Origin: Candidatus Hecatellales archaeon B24
GTDB lineage: Archaea; Thermoproteota; Bathyarchaeia; Hecatellales; Hecatellaceae
Reading direction: 5' to 3'
Length of the DNA stretch: 16,085 nucleotides
Assembly (NCBI GenBank): GCA_001593855.1
Contig: LUCC01000007.1
Span: 1-16,085, forward strand
Shown here: positions 5,772 to 13,948 of the stretch, piece after piece
Position numbering within the stretch: position 1 is the first letter of the stretch
Layout of the letters: each line of letters starts with the position of its first letter
Translations under genes and position numbers: made by a program
The notes under the pieces: model-generated
Told to the model about the DNA's origin: nothing
What the model saw: the letters and a program-made list of their open reading frames with translations, nothing else
The model's database searches: none

Positions 5772-7349
5772 TTAAGGGAAAACGTCTTCATCCTGAACGT
5801 AGCTCCGCCCTGTCTTCAGAGCAACCAAGGCTTTCCCAAGCTCAAAGCCGAGATAGGCGGCATGGTCCAGAAGCGAAACAAGGTTTTCCCTGACAATAGC
5901 CCGGTACACAGCTTCAGGACGGCTTCCACGTACAGCGGTGGAAGGCCTAGCTGCTCCCCCCTTAAAGTGTAAGGCTAAGATTTCACCTGAATCCCTGTCA
6001 ATCTTTATCTTGAAGCTTCCTTTAGGGTCACGGTGAACCGCTGTCTCCTCTACTTCAGCTGCCTCAATAAGCCTCCTAGGCTTCTCCCCCGGCAGTAAAG
6101 GCTCCTCCCTGCAGCGTTTCTCCTTAAGGATTAGCAGGTTTAAAGGCAGGTCTTTAGGCGGAGTTTTCTTCCGGGATGCTAAAACAACCATTCTCACAGC
6201 CCTCGAAAGCTCCAGGACGGAGCCAACGGTTTTCCTGCTGGCTTCAACCGTGAAGAGGAAGGCTACTCCAAGCTCCCAGCCTAGCAGGGCGAGGAGGAAG
6301 TTCAGCCCAGGCGAGTCCACGTCGGAAAGCTCTGACACGTTTCCAGCCCCAAAGAAAACCGGGAAGCCTGGCTTCCTCCTGAGAAATTCCCAGTAGCCCA
6401 GAAGGGAGTCTAAAAACGTGTAGGGTGGAGCAAGCCCTAGGATGGGATCTGCTATAAGCCTCTTAAAGCCAAGTCTCTCCGCCTCCTCCAGGTTTTCCTC
6501 AAGTCTTCCCACTCTCTCAGCGAAGCTTTCAGGGATAACTCCGTCAGGACCCGCCGGGGTTACCACGACGGGCGTTTTCTTAAGCTTGGATAGGTCTTGA
6601 AGGTTTGAGGCGTCTCCACTTAGGATTAGGCTTGCCCCGGCTTTAACTCCTGCTTCAAGCTCTTCCGGGTCAGCTGAGTCAATGCTTACCGGAACCTTCA
6701 CAGCCCGTAGGGCGGCTTTAACAGCTCTTCCAGCTTCATCGGGTTTCCCCCCGCCAGCCTCCATTCCCACGTCAACCATGTCAGCCCCGCAAGAGGCGTA
6801 GTAGCGGGCTGCCCGCGCGATTTCTTCATCACTCATTTTAGAGGCGTCAGCTATTTCGGCTAGGAGAATGGGCATGCAGCCGGGAGCCCAGTAGGCCCCA
6901 TGCTTCCCCCGTCTAATCAGGATTCCATCCCCCTTTTCAGCTCTCCTTAAGGCTTCAGCCTTCAGGGCTTTGATTTCCCTTTCAGCCTTTCTGGCTAGGA
7001 GGTCTGCAGCCAGCTCGCAGGCTGGTTTAACCGTGGACAGGGGCAACTCTTCTATCTGGTCTAGGATTTCAGGTAGGTCGGCTGCGTGCCTCGGCCCCTT
7101 AAAGACTGAGCCGTTTAAGGCTTCACCTACCCCCTTTAAGTCTCCCCTAACGCTTCCAGGCATGAGGATTAAATCGTAGTTTCCAACCTTAAACTCCCTG
7201 AGCCTCCTAGCCGCGTAGGACGGGGTTATGAGGGCTGCCACGGGAACAGGTAAAGCCAGAACGTCAACTTTAACATCGGATTTACGCATGTTAGCGTATT
7301 GTTCCACGAAGCTTTTCGCTTTAAGGCCTGTTACTATTAGAACCTTCAA
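5772..7349 (-). CDS. Dihydropteroate synthase-like protein, H4MPT-associated
   Basis: About 525 aa, of the archaeal/methylotroph family annotated as dihydropteroate synthase-related (M. jannaschii MJ0107 type). Three regions are visible: an N-terminal domain (about 1-150, KVLIVTGLKAKSF at the start), a pterin-binding TIM barrel (about 160-395; GADMVDVGMEAGG, VPVSIDS, ADPILG and FFGAGNVSEL), and a C-terminal domain (about 400-525; DHAAYLGFELGKA and YVQDED). True DHPS joins a pterin to p-aminobenzoate, but this family's exact reaction in H4MPT synthesis is not settled to my knowledge. I place the start at TTG 7349, behind GGGTGA with 8-base spacing. The upstream GTG at 7361 overlaps that site and would add four residues. 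It is the first gene of the operon with mptA and mptD. Confidence 0.85.
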   Translation of the reverse strand: MKVLIVTGLKAKSFVEQYANMRKSDVKVDVLALPVPVAALITPSYAARRLREFKVGNYDLILMPGSVRGDLKGVGEALNGSVFKGPRHAADLPEILDQIEELPLSTVKPACELAADLLARKAEREIKALKAEALRRAEKGDGILIRRGKHGAYWAPGCMPILLAEIADASKMSDEEIARAARYYASCGADMVDVGMEAGGGKPDEAGRAVKAALRAVKVPVSIDSADPEELEAGVKAGASLILSGDASNLQDLSKLKKTPVVVTPAGPDGVIPESFAERVGRLEENLEEAERLGFKRLIADPILGLAPPYTFLDSLLGYWEFLRRKPGFPVFFGAGNVSELSDVDSPGLNFLLALLGWELGVAFLFTVEASRKTVGSVLELSRAVRMVVLASRKKTPPKDLPLNLLILKEKRCREEPLLPGEKPRRLIEAAEVEETAVHRDPKGSFKIKIDRDSGEILALHFKGGAARPSTAVRGSRPEAVYRAIVRENLVSLLDHAAYLGFELGKALVALKTGRSYVQDEDVFP

Positions 7350-7385
7350 GGCTTCTTTCACCCTTAAGAGAACGGGGTTCCAGTA

Positions 7386-7982
7386 GTGTTAAATTACTCC
7401 GCCACTCTTTTAACTGTTAGAGCAGGGTTGAAGTCTGAGCTTCCGTTGGGCTTAATTCTCGTAAGCTTCGCCATTTTCATGGTGGGAACTGCGGTTGGCT
7501 ATTTTTCAGCTGAGAAGGTTTCAGAGCAGCTGATAAGGATGCTGGGCGAAGAGTTTTCCTCTTTCACAGAGCTTCCGGCACCTCTCCTCGCCCTAGCCAT
7601 CTTCGCCAACAACTCCTCCAAAACCTTGATAATAATGCTGCTGGGAGTATTTTTCGCGGTTCCCCCTATCCTCTTCATCCTGGTGAACGGCTTTGTTCTT
7701 GGCGTGGTAGGCTTCGAGGTGGTAGAGTATAAGGGCGCCCTATTTCTTGTTTTAGGTGTTCTGCCCCACGGGGTTTTCGAGGTTTTCGCTGCTACCCTAA
7801 GCACAGCTCTGGGAATCAAAATTGGGATAGCCGCCTATAGAAGAGCCAGGAAGCGAAGCTTCGAGCTTCAGCATACCTTAAAGCTCTGCCTTAAAACCTA
7901 CTTCTCACGGGTTATCCCCTCACTTTTCCTGGCAGCCGTAATTGAAACCTATGTGACACCTCTGTTTTTAGGCGGCTTCTAG
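7386..7982 (+). CDS. SpoIIM (stage II sporulation protein M)-family membrane protein
   Basis: A 198-aa integral membrane protein of the SpoIIM/DUF95 family, widespread in archaea and unrelated to sporulation there; its function is unknown. About five hydrophobic segments are visible, near residues 18-40, 60-75, 80-108, 113-142 and 174-195. Family markers are IFANNSSKTL (71-80), the Gly-rich NGFVLGVVGF (100-109), LPHGVFEVFA (125-134) and IETYVTP (185-191). The GTG start at 7386 is 36 bp from the divergent DHPS-like gene. A TTG at 7428 would still precede the first membrane segment and is a possible alternative. No functional link to its neighbours is evident. Confidence 0.8.
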   Translation: MLNYSATLLTVRAGLKSELPLGLILVSFAIFMVGTAVGYFSAEKVSEQLIRMLGEEFSSFTELPAPLLALAIFANNSSKTLIIMLLGVFFAVPPILFILVNGFVLGVVGFEVVEYKGALFLVLGVLPHGVFEVFAATLSTALGIKIGIAAYRRARKRSFELQHTLKLCLKTYFSRVIPSLFLAAVIETYVTPLFLGGF

Positions 7983-8044
7983 AAGGCTGAAAAGGTAAAT
8001 AAACTGGTATTTACATCTCATACTTAAGCTTAGACAAGCGGTGT

Positions 8045-8049
8045 GAGGG
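8045..8049 (+). promoter_or_regulatory. Ribosome binding site pointing to an ACG start
   Basis: GAGGG lies 7 bases before the ACG at 8057, an ideal spacing. It falls within a short region after a TATA-like GTATTTACAT (8007-8016), which would start transcription near 8036. No ATG, GTG or TTG in the ATPase frame lies near this site, so it supports a near-cognate start or a damaged ATG. Confidence 0.4.
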
Positions 8050-8056
8050 TTAAACT

Positions 8057-9592
8057 ACGTCTTCCCGTAAGCTTTCCCAAAGCGAAATAGACTACCTCGT
8101 CTACGAGGAAGTAGTTATCCGGGAAAGCAACGCTCCGAAATTCACGCTTTACGGCGAGGAGATAGACCTCTGGAGCTCCGAGTACGTACCATACCATTCT
8201 AAAACTCCCACAGAATACGTAATAGAGAAAATTCTTGAAAGCGAAAAGGCTGAAGTAGACATATTCCCCGGCGTGGTTGGAAAATACCGGGAGAAGGAGC
8301 TTGTTAAAAACGCCCTGCTCTCAGGCTCTCCCATACTTTTAAAGGGACGGAAAGGGTATGGTAAGACCACCCTCTCCAAGGCTATAGCCGAGCTTCTCCC
8401 CAAAAAGATTCTTGCCGTTAAAGGATGCAAGATATACGATGACCCCACGAGGCCTGTATGCTTCTCCTGCAAGCGTAAGCTCCTCGAGGAAAACACCGTT
8501 GAGCTCACATGGGTTCCAAGAATATGGGTTAGAATTCCAGGAGACCCCATGATGACCACCCGCCAGCTTATAGGAGGAATCTCCATTCAGAAAATCCGGG
8601 AGGGCTACGACCTAGACCACCCTGAAGTCTTCATCCCCGGCAGAGCCTTAAAGGCGAATAGAGGCGTAGGCTACTTCGACGAGCTTGGAGCCTTACCCTC
8701 AGCCATGCAGACGCTCCTCCACGAACTCTTCGAGGAGCATCAGGTTACAACCTTGGAAGGCGATATAGTGCCCTTCAAGGTTGAAACCTTGGAGCTTGCT
8801 TCCACCAACCCGGCTAACTACCGTGGCACAAACCCCATTAAGGAGCCTCTCCTAGACCGCATGGAGGAAATAGAGATAGGGCCCCCTGAAACCCTTGAAG
8901 AGGAAATAGAGATAGGCATAAGGAACATGTTTTACAGGAAGTGGAAGGGGGAGGAACCCCACATACCCAGGTGGCATAGGGAAATAGTCGCCCGCATAGT
9001 CCGCTATGCTAGAGATAAGGAGAAGTTTGACTTCACCAAGCGGATAGAGTCGGAGCCCTCATGCAGGGCAACCATCAAACTCTTTGACCACCTTCAGTCT
9101 AAAGCCCTCAGAAGCGGGAGGCTTGTACCCCTCCTATCCGATTACGGTGAAAACCTTGAAATCGTTAAGCTGTCCCTCATGGGCAGAATAGAAGTTGAAT
9201 TCGGCCTTTCAGAGCGGAAAGAAGAAATCGTGGAAAGGCTTTTCGAGGAAGCCAAAAGACAGACATGCCGCCAAGTATATAACAGCCTTCCAGGAGACAG
9301 GTTCGCCGAGTTCTATGAGGCCTTAAGGTCCGTTGGCGTTGAAGCCGACGGTAAGAAAGCCATACCTATAGAGTTTGAAACCGTTCCAAAGCTTAAAAGC
9401 CAGTCCATCATAAACTACTACGTGGAATTCGTGAATGGAAGCAAGCAGCCCAGCGACGAACTATATCTTTCCACTGTAGAAATAATTTTAGAGGCTCTGG
9501 CCAAATGCACTCCACGGTTCGTAGAGCGTAGGGGTAAATCCTACTATCTTGGAGAGCTTGTTTCAGATGAAGCCTCCATGCGAAGCATGTAA
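8057..9592 (+). CDS. MoxR/ChlI-type AAA+ ATPase paired with a VWA protein
   Basis: An AAA+ ATPase of the MoxR/magnesium-chelatase subunit I type. Numbered from the GTG at 8273, it shows Walker A GRKGYGKTT (25-33), Walker B GVGYFDELG (131-139) and a sensor-1-like LASTNP (175-180). Cys52, Cys63 and Cys66 (GCKIYDD...PVCFSC) may bind a metal. Such ATPases remodel or metallate a client together with a VWA partner, encoded next door with a 26-base overlap. The frame stays open and protein-like for 72 codons upstream of that GTG (for example IDYLVYEEVVIRES and LYGEEIDLWSSEYVPYH), back to the TAA at 8051. That stretch contains no ATG, GTG or TTG. I place the start at ACG 8057, behind GAGGG, giving 511 aa. 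The conservative alternative is GTG 8273 (439 aa), which lacks a ribosome binding site. Confidence 0.75.
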   Translation, partial: TSSRKLSQSEIDYLVYEEVVIRESNAPKFTLYGEEIDLWSSEYVPYHSKTPTEYVIEKILESEKAEVDIFPGVVGKYREKELVKNALLSGSPILLKGRKGYGKTTLSKAIAELLPKKILAVKGCKIYDDPTRPVCFSCKRKLLEENTVELTWVPRIWVRIPGDPMMTTRQLIGGISIQKIREGYDLDHPEVFIPGRALKANRGVGYFDELGALPSAMQTLLHELFEEHQVTTLEGDIVPFKVETLELASTNPANYRGTNPIKEPLLDRMEEIEIGPPETLEEEIEIGIRNMFYRKWKGEEPHIPRWHREIVARIVRYARDKEKFDFTKRIESEPSCRATIKLFDHLQSKALRSGRLVPLLSDYGENLEIVKLSLMGRIEVEFGLSERKEEIVERLFEEAKRQTCRQVYNSLPGDRFAEFYEALRSVGVEADGKKAIPIEFETVPKLKSQSIINYYVEFVNGSKQPSDELYLSTVEIILEALAKCTPRFVERRGKSYYLGELVSDEASMRSM

Positions 9593-10865
9593 GCAGAAGG
9601 AGGAAACTCTCTCCTCCATCCTTGGAGAGGAAACAGTAAGCGAAATAGTATACCAGCTTTTCAATCCGGCTGCCAGCAGAAGTGAAAAGCAGAACCGTGA
9701 AGAATCTCTGATTGAAAAGCTTATCAAGCGTTTCCTAGAGGAGATGAGAGGGGAACAGCTGGACGAGCTTTTCGACAGCAAGCTTCTGAAGTGGGCTGGA
9801 ACTCCAGGTGGGAAATGGTTCAGAGACTATCTTAAACATAGGAAGGCCAAGCAGAAGGCTTGGGAGAAGCTTCTGGAAATGGTTAAGCGGGGAGAGGTGA
9901 ATCCTTCTCAGATTTCAGTGGAAGACCTTCTCCACCATTTTCTAAGCCAGATTCTGGAGGAGCTTGGCAGAGAGGGAATGGTGGACCTTAAGTTTCAGAG
10001 GGACTGGCTTTACGGAAACGTGCTGGTAGCCTATCCGGAGTTCACGGAGAAAAGCGAAAAAATAATCGCTAAAAAGGTTCTGGAAGAGGTTTTCATCAAC
10101 CTTAAAGGCTTAAGGGAGATAGGCTGCCATGAAACTGAGGAGATAGGCTGGGGGGTAAGGCAGTCCTATATGCTCTGGGACTTCGACGAGCAGCAGCACT
10201 CCTACGACCTTCTCGACGTTCAGGAAACACTTGTGAAGACGGCTCTCCACGACCCGGTTCACATGCGAATATCCAGCGAAGACTTAAAGGCGAGGATACC
10301 CTACCATGAAACCTCCTCCAGCAATGTAATCCTCATAGACGCCTCCTACTCGATGAGGGGTGAAAAGTTCAGGGGAGGAATAATGGCAGCCCTAGCCTTC
10401 CGCGAGCTCCTTGAAAGCGAGTACAAGCAGGATCAGCTTCATGTGGTAGCCTACAACCAGAAGCCCAAGCTCTTATCCCGCGGAGAGATAGTGAAGCTTA
10501 AACCCTACGGCTACACGGACATAGGGCAGGCTGTAGACTTCGCCGTGGGACTGCTGTCCAAGGGTGAGGGAAACAAAAACATCTTTCTGATAACCGACGG
10601 CGAGCCCACGGCAACCAGCAAGCGGGGTCAAACCCCTGAGGAAAGCGCCCTCAAGGCAGCCTACAAGGCTGGGAAAGCCGACGTGCTTCTCAATATTGTA
10701 ATGCTGGATAGAAGGCCTGAACTCCGCCTAATCTGCGAGCACATGGCAAGGCTTAACGGGAGAGCCAGCATAACCTACGTTGACAACCCCTTAAACCTGA
10801 AAGAGTTCATGATAAAGTTCTTCTTCGACAGGAGGCAGAGCTTAAGCGTTCACAGGGCTGGCTGA
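9567..10865 (+). CDS. VWA-domain protein (CoxE/ChlD-like), partner of the AAA+ ATPase
   Basis: A 432-aa protein from the ATG at 9567, with GGAG at 9551-9554; a TTG at 9549 is less likely. The N-terminus carries CEAC (5-8). Long charged helices fill residues about 15-245. A C-terminal von Willebrand A domain follows, with the metal-ion-dependent adhesion site DASYS (258-262), a Thr in GYTDIG (315-320) and ITDGEP (342-347), so the site looks intact. The pairing with an upstream MoxR/ChlI ATPase is the same as in chelatase and CoxD/CoxE systems, where the VWA protein links ATPase to client. The client here is unknown. The stop codon is 3 bases from that of the convergent PINA gene. Confidence 0.85.
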   Translation: MKPPCEACKQKEETLSSILGEETVSEIVYQLFNPAASRSEKQNREESLIEKLIKRFLEEMRGEQLDELFDSKLLKWAGTPGGKWFRDYLKHRKAKQKAWEKLLEMVKRGEVNPSQISVEDLLHHFLSQILEELGREGMVDLKFQRDWLYGNVLVAYPEFTEKSEKIIAKKVLEEVFINLKGLREIGCHETEEIGWGVRQSYMLWDFDEQQHSYDLLDVQETLVKTALHDPVHMRISSEDLKARIPYHETSSSNVILIDASYSMRGEKFRGGIMAALAFRELLESEYKQDQLHVVAYNQKPKLLSRGEIVKLKPYGYTDIGQAVDFAVGLLSKGEGNKNIFLITDGEPTATSKRGQTPEESALKAAYKAGKADVLLNIVMLDRRPELRLICEHMARLNGRASITYVDNPLNLKEFMIKFFFDRRQSLSVHRAG

Positions 10866-10868
10866 AGG

Positions 10869-12695
10869 CTACTCGACAAGCCTCACCGTTATCTCCCTGT
10901 TACGGGTTAAGGCTTCAGTCAGCTTCCTGCCGGGAGGGCTTCGGCCTGAAACCCTCACCTTCGCCTTCCTTCCAACCGAAGCTACAAGCACGATTTCACC
11001 GTCAACTAGGACGGCTATTTTCCTCCCAGCTATTTCCCGGCTGAAGTAGAAGTCTATGCCACGCCTGGTTTCCTGAAGCTCGTATTCAACTGCTGGGCCT
11101 GCCGGCTCCTCAAAGGGTTTAACGTCAAGCTTTATTCCAAGCTTCTTTTCAAGCCTTCCAATAGTAGAGCCTTTCCTACCTATAAGGTGAGGTATAGAGG
11201 CTTTGTCAACCCTTATGGTTGCTCTCCCCGCAGATGAGACTTCAACCTGGGCTTCAGGACTTATCTTCCTCACTTCCTCCAAGATACGTTGGGCTGCAAG
11301 CCTTCCAGCTGGAGTTTCCTTCGGCTTCTCCGGTGAAACAGGAATTACCACGTTTTCCTCTCCGAAAGTGTAAATTTCATAGTCAAGCTGGCCTTCCTCA
11401 AAGTCTTTAACTTCTATTACAGGCCTGGCCAGGGCTTCATCCGTCATGCCTGTTGGAACCTTCACGGTTAAGGTTAGCTCGTAAACCTTTTCTATGACAC
11501 CGTAGCGGATGAAAATTAAAGTGTCAACCACGTGGGGTATCATCCCCAGCTCAACCCTTCCGATGAAACGTTGAATGGCGTCGATGGGGCTGCTGGCATG
11601 GATAACACCTATCATTCCAACTCCAGCCAGCCTCATATCCGTGAAAACGGTGAAGTCCTGCGTTTTCCTAACCTCGTCGAAAACCGTGTAGTCCGGCCTT
11701 ACGAGAAGCAGGATGTCTGCGGACTTCTCGAAGCTTCCCTCCAAAGGCCCGTACTGCGTGATTTCAGCGTCCACTTGAAGGTCTCTCGGAGACTCAAGGG
11801 TTTTAACGATTTTACCCTGAGCCATGTAGAACTCGGCCAGCGAAGAGGCGAAGGTTGTCTTCCCCGAGCCTGGAGGGCCTGCTATCAGGATTCCTTCAGC
11901 CCTGTGTTTAAGCCGGTCCATAAGCTTGTCTGAAAGCTTATAGTCTTCAAGCCTAAGCTTCACTATAGGCCTTACGGCTGTAAGCTCTACGCCGTCGGAG
12001 AAGGGAGGCCTCGCAACGGCAACCCTTAAGTCTCCTATCTGGGCTACGAAGGCGCTTCCACGGTCAATTTCCACGAAGCCCTTACCTTTAACCTTCGCCA
12101 GCTCGTAGACTTCGCGGATGTAGGCTTCAACCTGCTCGGCCGTAAGAGGCTTACCTTTAAGCTTTACAAGCTTGAACTCGCCTGGTTTACCTCTTTTCGC
12201 TATGGGTGGGGCGCCCTCCTTAAGGTGGATGCTCATGGTGTCAGGGGTGAAAAGGTTTTCAAGCCTAAGCTTGGCCACTTTCTCCTCAGGCTGGAAGAAG
12301 AGGACTTTCAAGCCTCTTGCTTCAGCTGTTAAAGCCTGAACGTAGTCGGCGGTGGCAAGCTCAGCTTTCTCCTTTAAGGCTACGTCCATGATGATGCTGT
12401 CTATCCGTCCGCTGGACGCCAGCCTGATGTCGTCTAGGCTTGGCTTTTCACCTGAAAACTTCACTTTTACGCCTTTGGCCTGGCAGGCTTCCCTAAGTCT
12501 TCCCAGCTCTTTCAGGCCTATGAAGCCTGAATGCCGCCCCTTAGACGCTTGAGCTTGAAGCTCGTCCAGAACAGCAATAGGTATAACGATTTCGCTGGTT
12601 TTCAGCTTGCCTTTCTCAACGGCTTCAGCCAGTCTTCCGCTTATAATTACGGAGGTGTCAGGAACGATTCTCCTAGCCAACTTTCCTTCCCACAT
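10869..12695 (-). CDS. PIN-domain ATPase with KH domain (PINA type)
   Basis: A 608-aa archaeal protein with three domains. The N-terminal PIN nuclease-like domain (about 9-135) has acidic residues D13 (VPDTS), E45 (LDELQ), D104 and D117 (ATADY). The central secretion-type/PilT-like ATPase has Walker A GPPGSGKTT (273-281) and an acidic Walker B region ending FDEVR (339-343), plus VIHASSP (364-370). A KH domain carries IGRKG (505-509). This is the layout of PINA, reported in Sulfolobus to act on Holliday junctions with Hjc. The role here is transferred by homology. The ATG at 12695 is immediately preceded by a small hairpin. It is transcribed divergently from mfnD. Confidence 0.9.
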   Translation of the reverse strand: MWEGKLARRIVPDTSVIISGRLAEAVEKGKLKTSEIVIPIAVLDELQAQASKGRHSGFIGLKELGRLREACQAKGVKVKFSGEKPSLDDIRLASSGRIDSIIMDVALKEKAELATADYVQALTAEARGLKVLFFQPEEKVAKLRLENLFTPDTMSIHLKEGAPPIAKRGKPGEFKLVKLKGKPLTAEQVEAYIREVYELAKVKGKGFVEIDRGSAFVAQIGDLRVAVARPPFSDGVELTAVRPIVKLRLEDYKLSDKLMDRLKHRAEGILIAGPPGSGKTTFASSLAEFYMAQGKIVKTLESPRDLQVDAEITQYGPLEGSFEKSADILLLVRPDYTVFDEVRKTQDFTVFTDMRLAGVGMIGVIHASSPIDAIQRFIGRVELGMIPHVVDTLIFIRYGVIEKVYELTLTVKVPTGMTDEALARPVIEVKDFEEGQLDYEIYTFGEENVVIPVSPEKPKETPAGRLAAQRILEEVRKISPEAQVEVSSAGRATIRVDKASIPHLIGRKGSTIGRLEKKLGIKLDVKPFEEPAGPAVEYELQETRRGIDFYFSREIAGRKIAVLVDGEIVLVASVGRKAKVRVSGRSPPGRKLTEALTRNREITVRLVE

Positions 12696-12708
12696 GCCTC
12701 AGCGAGGC
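12696..12708 (-). repeat. 5-bp hairpin directly before the PINA start codon
   Basis: GCCTC and GAGGC, separated by 3 bases, form a perfect small stem that ends at the base before the ATG. If transcription begins near 12711, as predicted, this hairpin would be almost the entire 5' leader and could restrain translation. It is short and could be coincidence. Confidence 0.35.
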
Positions 12709-12714
12709 TTCCAC

Positions 12715-12742
12715 GTTTAAATTATCGCAGCCCTTAAATACT
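12715..12742. promoter_or_regulatory. Overlapping divergent promoters of PINA and mfnD
   Basis: Two AT-rich boxes lie about 18 bp apart in a 59-bp gap. GTTTAAATTA (12715-12724) is placed to start mfnD near 12745, ten bases before its TTG. On the minus strand AGTATTTAAG (12733-12742) would start PINA near 12711. Each promoter lies within the footprint of the other, so the two genes may compete for TBP/TFB. Confidence 0.45.
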
Positions 12743-12754
12743 TATGTTTCAGCC

Positions 12755-13948
12755 TTGGAGGTCTGCGTCTACGAGCATGTTTCAGGCGGAGGATACGCCG
12801 GCCAAAAGCTTCCAAGCTGGGGGCTGGCTGAAGGCTACTCCATGCTTACAACGCTCCTAGAAGACTTCAAAAGCTTAGGCTGCAAGGTTTCAACTCTCCT
12901 AGACCGTAGGGTGAAGGCTGAAGGGCTGAAAGCTGACGTAGTTAAAAAAGTGGGCTCCAGCCTTGAAGTTAAAGGAACACTGGAAGACCTAGCCTCCAAA
13001 GCCGACGTAACCATGATAGTGGCCCCAGAGCATGGTGGCGCCCTCCCCAGGCTTGTGAGGTTAGCTGAAAAGCATAGTCCAGCCGTCCTAAACTGCCCGT
13101 CAACCTTCTTTAAGAAGTTCCCCGGGAAAGCAGAAATCCTAGAAGCGTTGAAGACTGGAAGCGTGAGAACTCCTGAAACCTTGGTGTTGGAGTCCCCTGA
13201 GTCTTCAGCTTCCCTTGAAGGCTGGAGGTGGTTTCCCGCCGTTGTTAAGCCTTCGCTTGGTGCTGGCTGTTTAGGGTTAAGCCTAGCCTTGAACAGAAGC
13301 CAGCTTGAGGAGGCTGTTAAACACGCTTGGAAGGCTTCTCCATCAAAAATACTTGTTCAAAAATTCGTGGAGGGAATGCACGGCAGCCTGCTTCTCCTAG
13401 CCAACGGCTCCAAGGCTAAGGTTTTAAGTTTAAACCTTCAAATCTTAGATTTCACGCAGGAGACTGGAGAAGTGAAGTATCTTGGAGGTTTAACCCCTCT
13501 ACGCCTTAAGGAGTCCGCTGCTGTAGTTTCTGAAGGCTTAAAGGCGGCTGAAACTTTAATTTCAAGCCTCCAGGGTTTCATAGGAATAGACTTCGTGCTG
13601 GCTGAAGGCGAACCGTGGATTCTAGAGGTCAACCCCCGAACTACAACGTCCTACTTGGGGCTAAGGAAAACCTTGAAGGATAACCCAGCTAAAATGCTTC
13701 TCGAAGCCTGCCTCAAAGGCAGACTTCCCAAGGAAATCAGAACCGAAGGCTTCGCAGTTTACATGAGAGCTGAGCCTCCAAGGCTGACGGAAGCCTTCGA
13801 ATACTATTCTCCCACAGGAGCGGAAGGCATGGCGGTCCTGTGGAGTGAAAGCCTTGAAACCCTGCTTTCAAACGTTGAAAAGCTGAACTTTAAGTTCAAC
13901 TTTAAAAGTTTGATGGTTGATGAAGCCTTTGAACCTGAAACGGTTTGA
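12755..13948 (+). CDS. mfnD: Tyramine--L-glutamate ligase MfnD (ATP-grasp)
   Basis: A 397-aa ATP-grasp enzyme. MfnD links the gamma-carboxyl of glutamate to tyramine in methanofuran synthesis. Seen here are the N-terminal YEHVSGGG (6-13), the ATP-binding loop VVKPSLGAGCLG (about 162-173), LVQKFVEG, and the metal-binding C-terminal region IGIDFVL...WILEVNPRTTTSYLGL. It begins at TTG 12755, about 10 nt after the predicted transcription start. MptN and CofF are also ATP-grasp ligases of archaeal cofactors, but the SGGG and TTSY segments and the downstream mfnF and mfnE favour MfnD. The 3' end overlaps the YbaK-type gene by 29 bases. Confidence 0.82.
   Translation: MEVCVYEHVSGGGYAGQKLPSWGLAEGYSMLTTLLEDFKSLGCKVSTLLDRRVKAEGLKADVVKKVGSSLEVKGTLEDLASKADVTMIVAPEHGGALPRLVRLAEKHSPAVLNCPSTFFKKFPGKAEILEALKTGSVRTPETLVLESPESSASLEGWRWFPAVVKPSLGAGCLGLSLALNRSQLEEAVKHAWKASPSKILVQKFVEGMHGSLLLLANGSKAKVLSLNLQILDFTQETGEVKYLGGLTPLRLKESAAVVSEGLKAAETLISSLQGFIGIDFVLAEGEPWILEVNPRTTTSYLGLRKTLKDNPAKMLLEACLKGRLPKEIRTEGFAVYMRAEPPRLTEAFEYYSPTGAEGMAVLWSESLETLLSNVEKLNFKFNFKSLMVDEAFEPETV

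Noticed and set aside
8043..8090. GTG-started 15-codon frame reading toward the AAA+ gene, as a programmed -1 frameshift
   Set aside because: No X XXY YYZ slippery heptamer in the right phase is present near TTTCCCAAAG, and the ACG with a well-spaced ribosome binding site is simpler.
8273..10865. True magnesium or cobalt chelatase of tetrapyrrole synthesis
   Set aside because: No large ChlH/CobN-type subunit or other tetrapyrrole gene is in the window, and MoxR/VWA pairs have many other roles.
11532..11933. 133-aa plus-strand frame opposite the PINA ATPase domain
   Set aside because: It is the complement of conserved Walker-motif coding sequence and shows no domain of its own.
12755..13948. 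MptN or CofF as the identity of the ATP-grasp protein
   Set aside because: The N-terminal SGGG, the TTSY segment and the mfnF/mfnE neighbours fit MfnD better.
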